Assembly: GCA_023253795.1 (NCBI GenBank)
Contig: JALRFG010000079.1
Coordinates: 1-8,425 of the forward strand
Direction of reading: 5' to 3'
Length of the DNA stretch: 8,425 nucleotides
DNA from: Methylocystis sp.
Lineage (GTDB): Bacteria; Pseudomonadota; Alphaproteobacteria; Rhizobiales; Beijerinckiaceae
The position numbers and the translations under genes are program-made. Positions 6,352 to 8,425 of the stretch are shown piece after piece. The notes under the pieces are model-generated. The model did no database searches, was not told where the DNA came from, and saw only the letters and a list, made by a program, of their open reading frames with translations. Position 1 is the stretch's first letter. The number at the start of each line of letters is the position of its first letter.

Positions 6352-7461
6352 ATGAGAAAACTTGGTTCAATTCTCTGCATCATCTTTATCGCCCTCGTGG
6401 CCGCGCTTCCTATTGTGGCGAAAGCGAATGACGCGGGTGTGACACCGCAAAAATTGCATGTCAGCGTGTTTGAGAGCCCGCCCTTTGTGATGAAATCGGA
6501 ACAGGGCTATTCCGGATTTGCGATTGATCTCTGGGAGGAATGCGCCAAGCGCATGGGCGTGGATTATGAATATCAGGAAGCGCCAACCTTTCCTGATCTG
6601 CTTGCCTCTGTGACGAAAGGAAACGCCGATGTCGCCATTACGGAGTTAACCATTAATGGTGAGCGGATGGAGCGAATGGACTTCTCGCAGCCCTGGTTCG
6701 ACGCCGGCTTGCAGATGATGGTTCACAAGCCGCCGAAGGCGGGTTTCTGGCGTTTTCTTACCCAGCTTTACGAAAGCGGCCTGCTCAACAGCTATCTGCT
6801 GATCGCGCTCGGCATATTGGTCGCCACGCTGCTTCTCACGCTGATTGATCGGCGATTTGATCCAGACTTTCCGCGCGAATGGGGCCATGGCGTTTCTGAA
6901 AGCTTTTACCATGTCGTTTCCATTCTCACGACCGGCGACACCAAGCATAAGCCGCTGTTTGGCAGCCTCGGACGGGTGCTGGCGGCGCTCTGGCTGGTGG
7001 TAGGCGTCGGTATTGTGGCTTTCGTCACCTCAACAATCACCAGCGTGATGACCGTCAACACGCTGGAGCGGCGCATTCTCGACACCGAAAACAATAAAAT
7101 TTCGGACCTGCCCGATTTGAAGGGCAAAACTGTCGGCGCCCTGAAAGACAGCATCGCCAGCGCCTATATTGTGAAAGCCAATATCTCCATTCAGGAGTTC
7201 GGCACGATGGCGGAGATGATCAAGGCTTTGGCGGATAATCACGTGGAGGCGATTGTCGCCGATCAGCCGTCGCTGACCTATTTTCAGCTCCAGAACCCCG
7301 ATCTGCCGATTATGGCTGTCGGCAAGATTATTCGACAGGAGAAATATGGGTTTGGCCTGAGGGCGGGAAGCTCTTTACGCCTTAAACTATCGAAACAGGT
7401 TATGTTGGCGTGGGAAACAGGCCTCATCACCAATCTGCGCAAGAAATACTTCGGGGAATAA
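6352..7461 (+). CDS. GluR0-type ligand-gated ion-channel-like protein (prokaryotic ionotropic glutamate receptor, 369 aa)
   Basis: The domain order is that of bacterial glutamate-receptor channels. A signal peptide (1-25, ending near AKA) is followed by the first half of an amino-acid-binding domain (34-125). The channel core comes next: TM1 about 147-166, a pore helix around 184-192, and TM2 about 206-230. The second half of the binding domain (252-365) ends the protein. In the binding domain, ELTINGERMERMDFSQPWF matches the solute-binding signature, with T100 and R105 placed to hold the ligand carboxylate and D304 (VADQPSL) the amino group. The ligand is probably an amino acid, but which one cannot be told. 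The pore loop reads ILTTGDTKHKP (191-201), where potassium-selective relatives have TVGYGD, so selectivity may differ. The start at 6352 is preceded by AGGAAAGGA; a GTG at 6301 would spoil the signal peptide. A DUF2061 gene follows 75 bases later. A membrane-anchored solute-binding protein without channel activity is the main alternative. Confidence 0.85.
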   Translation: MRKLGSILCIIFIALVAALPIVAKANDAGVTPQKLHVSVFESPPFVMKSEQGYSGFAIDLWEECAKRMGVDYEYQEAPTFPDLLASVTKGNADVAITELTINGERMERMDFSQPWFDAGLQMMVHKPPKAGFWRFLTQLYESGLLNSYLLIALGILVATLLLTLIDRRFDPDFPREWGHGVSESFYHVVSILTTGDTKHKPLFGSLGRVLAALWLVVGVGIVAFVTSTITSVMTVNTLERRILDTENNKISDLPDLKGKTVGALKDSIASAYIVKANISIQEFGTMAEMIKALADNHVEAIVADQPSLTYFQLQNPDLPIMAVGKIIRQEKYGFGLRAGSSLRLKLSKQVMLAWETGLITNLRKKYFGE

Positions 7462-7475
7462 GCACAGGGAATAGA

Positions 7476-7492
7476 CCGGCAAAGAAAGCCGG
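7476..7492 (+). other. Small hairpin between channel and DUF2061 genes
   Basis: CCGGC and GCCGG pair around an AAAGAAA loop, 14 bases after the channel stop. No T run follows, so it is not a terminator. It may protect or separate the two parts of a shared transcript. Confidence 0.4.
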
Positions 7493-7536
7493 CAACATCT
7501 AATCCTCTTCGATATGTCAGGATCAGGAGGTTCATC

Positions 7537-7770
7537 ATGAGAACAGCAAGTCGTCGCAGATCTCTTGTGAAGGCGATCACGTACCGGATCGTGATCATGT
7601 GCCTGGACTTCCTGACGATCTATCTGTTCACCGGGGCGATCCATGTCGCTTTGGGCTTTATGCTTGCCAGCAATCTCTATTCTTCAATGAGCTATTGGAT
7701 GCATGAACGCCTCTGGGCGCGCATTCAATGGGGACTTGACGATGAGCATAAGATGGCGGACGCCAGCTAA
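7537..7770 (+). CDS. DUF2061 small inner-membrane protein (77 aa)
   Basis: The sequence fits the DUF2061 family: a basic cytoplasmic start with RRRSLVKAITYRI, two hydrophobic segments (about residues 17-33 and 35-50), and the family ending SYWMHERLWARIQWG. A hydrophilic tail follows. The function of the family is not known to me. The start is certain, with a full AGGAGG (7525-7530) six bases upstream. It lies 75 bases behind the channel gene with only a small hairpin between, so the two are probably co-transcribed. This would join two inner-membrane proteins, but a functional link is inference. Confidence 0.88.
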   Translation: MRTASRRRSLVKAITYRIVIMCLDFLTIYLFTGAIHVALGFMLASNLYSSMSYWMHERLWARIQWGLDDEHKMADAS

Positions 7771-7831
7771 ACGAGGGCTTAGGCCTGCTCTGCTTATGCA
7801 ACAAACATGAGCGCAACGCCCTAAAATGAAA

Positions 7832-7855
7832 CGCCCGGACGTCTCCGTCCGGGCG
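7832..7855. terminator. Strong hairpin terminator shared by convergent genes
   Basis: A perfect 10-base-pair stem CGCCCGGACG/CGTCCGGGCG closes a TCTC loop. On the minus strand TTTCATTTT follows directly. On the plus strand CTCTTTTA comes a few bases later. It lies between DUF2061 and the outer-membrane protein gene and probably ends both. A weaker hairpin (7792-7798 with 7806-7812) precedes it. Confidence 0.8.
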
Positions 7856-7891
7856 CAAGTCTCTTTTAGGATTTATGCGAACTGATGCAAA

Positions 7892-7919
7892 AGCGACCTT
7901 CTACAAAGAGAAGGCTGCT
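7892..7919 (-). terminator. Possible first terminator of the outer-membrane protein gene
   Basis: CCTTCT (7897-7902) and AGAAGG (7909-7914) pair perfectly, and the stem extends to AGC/GCT past a mismatch. On the minus strand CTTTTGC follows. It begins only 7 bases after the stop codon at 7927, so it is well placed to end that transcript ahead of the stronger hairpin at 7832. Confidence 0.5.
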
Positions 7920-7926
7920 GTTGTTT

Positions 7927-8425
7927 TCAGTATTTCGCGACGACCGGCGCTGTCACGAGGTTGAAGTGATAATTCACGCCAGCGCGCACGAGGTTGCCAT
8001 TGATGCGCTTGGAGTAATTGGTGATCGACTCAAGCGCGTTCGTGCCTGTCGCGCGGTTCTGACCATAGGCCATGTTGGCGAGAGAGCCCGACATATTGCC
8101 CAGATCATAATACAGATACTCAACCTTCAGGCTCCAGTTCGACATCGCCATCCATTCAAGACCGCCGCCGCCTGTCCAGCCGACCATGGTGTTTGAATAA
8201 GAGCTCTTGCCGTAATTAAAGAAGTTGTAATTTGACCCTGCAAGATCTCCCCAGTTCTGCGTGAGCTGAAGATTCGCCGTATAGCCGCCATAGGCGAGGC
8301 CGCCTGTGCCATAGACCAGCAAGTTTGGTGTCACCAGATAACCCAGACGTCCGCGCACCGTGCCCAGCCAGCCCAGGTTGGCGTTGCCCTGAACATTGGT
8401 GAGAATGGAATACGGAACACTGGTG
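7927..8425 (-). CDS. Outer-membrane beta-barrel protein, Omp25/Omp31-like porin family, C-terminal part
   Basis: About 165 C-terminal residues are present; the gene runs off the right edge and its start is not seen. The frame continues upstream of the internal GTG at 8358 with NLGWLGTVRGRLGYLVTPNLLVYGTGGLAYGG, the hallmark of alphaproteobacterial Omp25/Omp31-type 8-stranded barrels. Alternating hydrophobic and polar strands follow: GWTGGGGLEWMAMSNWSLKVEYLYYDLG, then the last strand NLVRAGVNYHFN. It ends in VVAKY, with an aromatic final residue as expected for insertion by the BAM complex. The stretch between strands (about AGSNYNFFNYGKSSYSN) is rich in Asn, Tyr and Ser and would be a surface loop. 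These are abundant structural outer-membrane proteins; a specific transport role cannot be assigned. Confidence 0.9.
   Translation of the reverse strand, partial: TSVPYSILTNVQGNANLGWLGTVRGRLGYLVTPNLLVYGTGGLAYGGYTANLQLTQNWGDLAGSNYNFFNYGKSSYSNTMVGWTGGGGLEWMAMSNWSLKVEYLYYDLGNMSGSLANMAYGQNRATGTNALESITNYSKRINGNLVRAGVNYHFNLVTAPVVAKY

Overview
The window looks like chromosomal DNA from a GC-rich alphaproteobacterium, most likely of the order Hyphomicrobiales (Rhizobiales). The evidence is two families largely confined to alphaproteobacteria (DUF2794 and DUF4167), the prmC-DUF4167 gene pair, an Omp25/Omp31-type porin-like protein, and promoter-like sites of the CTTGnC-N17-CTATAa type. The genus cannot be fixed from the sequence alone. 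I see no tRNA, rRNA, insertion sequence, CRISPR array or phage gene.

Layout, left half. The window opens with the last 42 codons of a Bax-inhibitor-1 (BI-1/YccA) membrane protein. A bidirectional terminator separates it from a convergent DUF2794 gene. Reading away from that gene is htpG (Hsp90 chaperone), followed after 4 bases by prmC, which methylates release-factor glutamine. About 470 bases without a protein gene follow. They hold a good promoter and a highly foldable RNA segment, either a small RNA or a long 5' leader, in front of a DUF4167 gene. DUF4167 ends 4 bases from a convergent MOSC-domain gene.

Layout, right half. Two very small minus-strand reading frames (the second one well supported) lie between the MOSC gene and a plus-strand pair. 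The pair is a GluR0-type, ligand-gated, ion-channel-like protein and a small DUF2061 membrane protein. The DUF2061 gene ends in a hairpin-rich stretch with a terminator shared with the last gene, a minus-strand outer-membrane beta-barrel protein that runs off the right edge.

How the genes fit together. The left part is housekeeping: protein folding (HtpG), translation termination (PrmC) and a probable RNA-associated protein (DUF4167). The right part is envelope-related: the channel/receptor, DUF2061, a small probably exported protein and an outer-membrane protein. The two items most worth a second look are the glutamate-receptor-like channel, whose pore filter lacks the usual GYG, and the structured RNA region between prmC and DUF4167.
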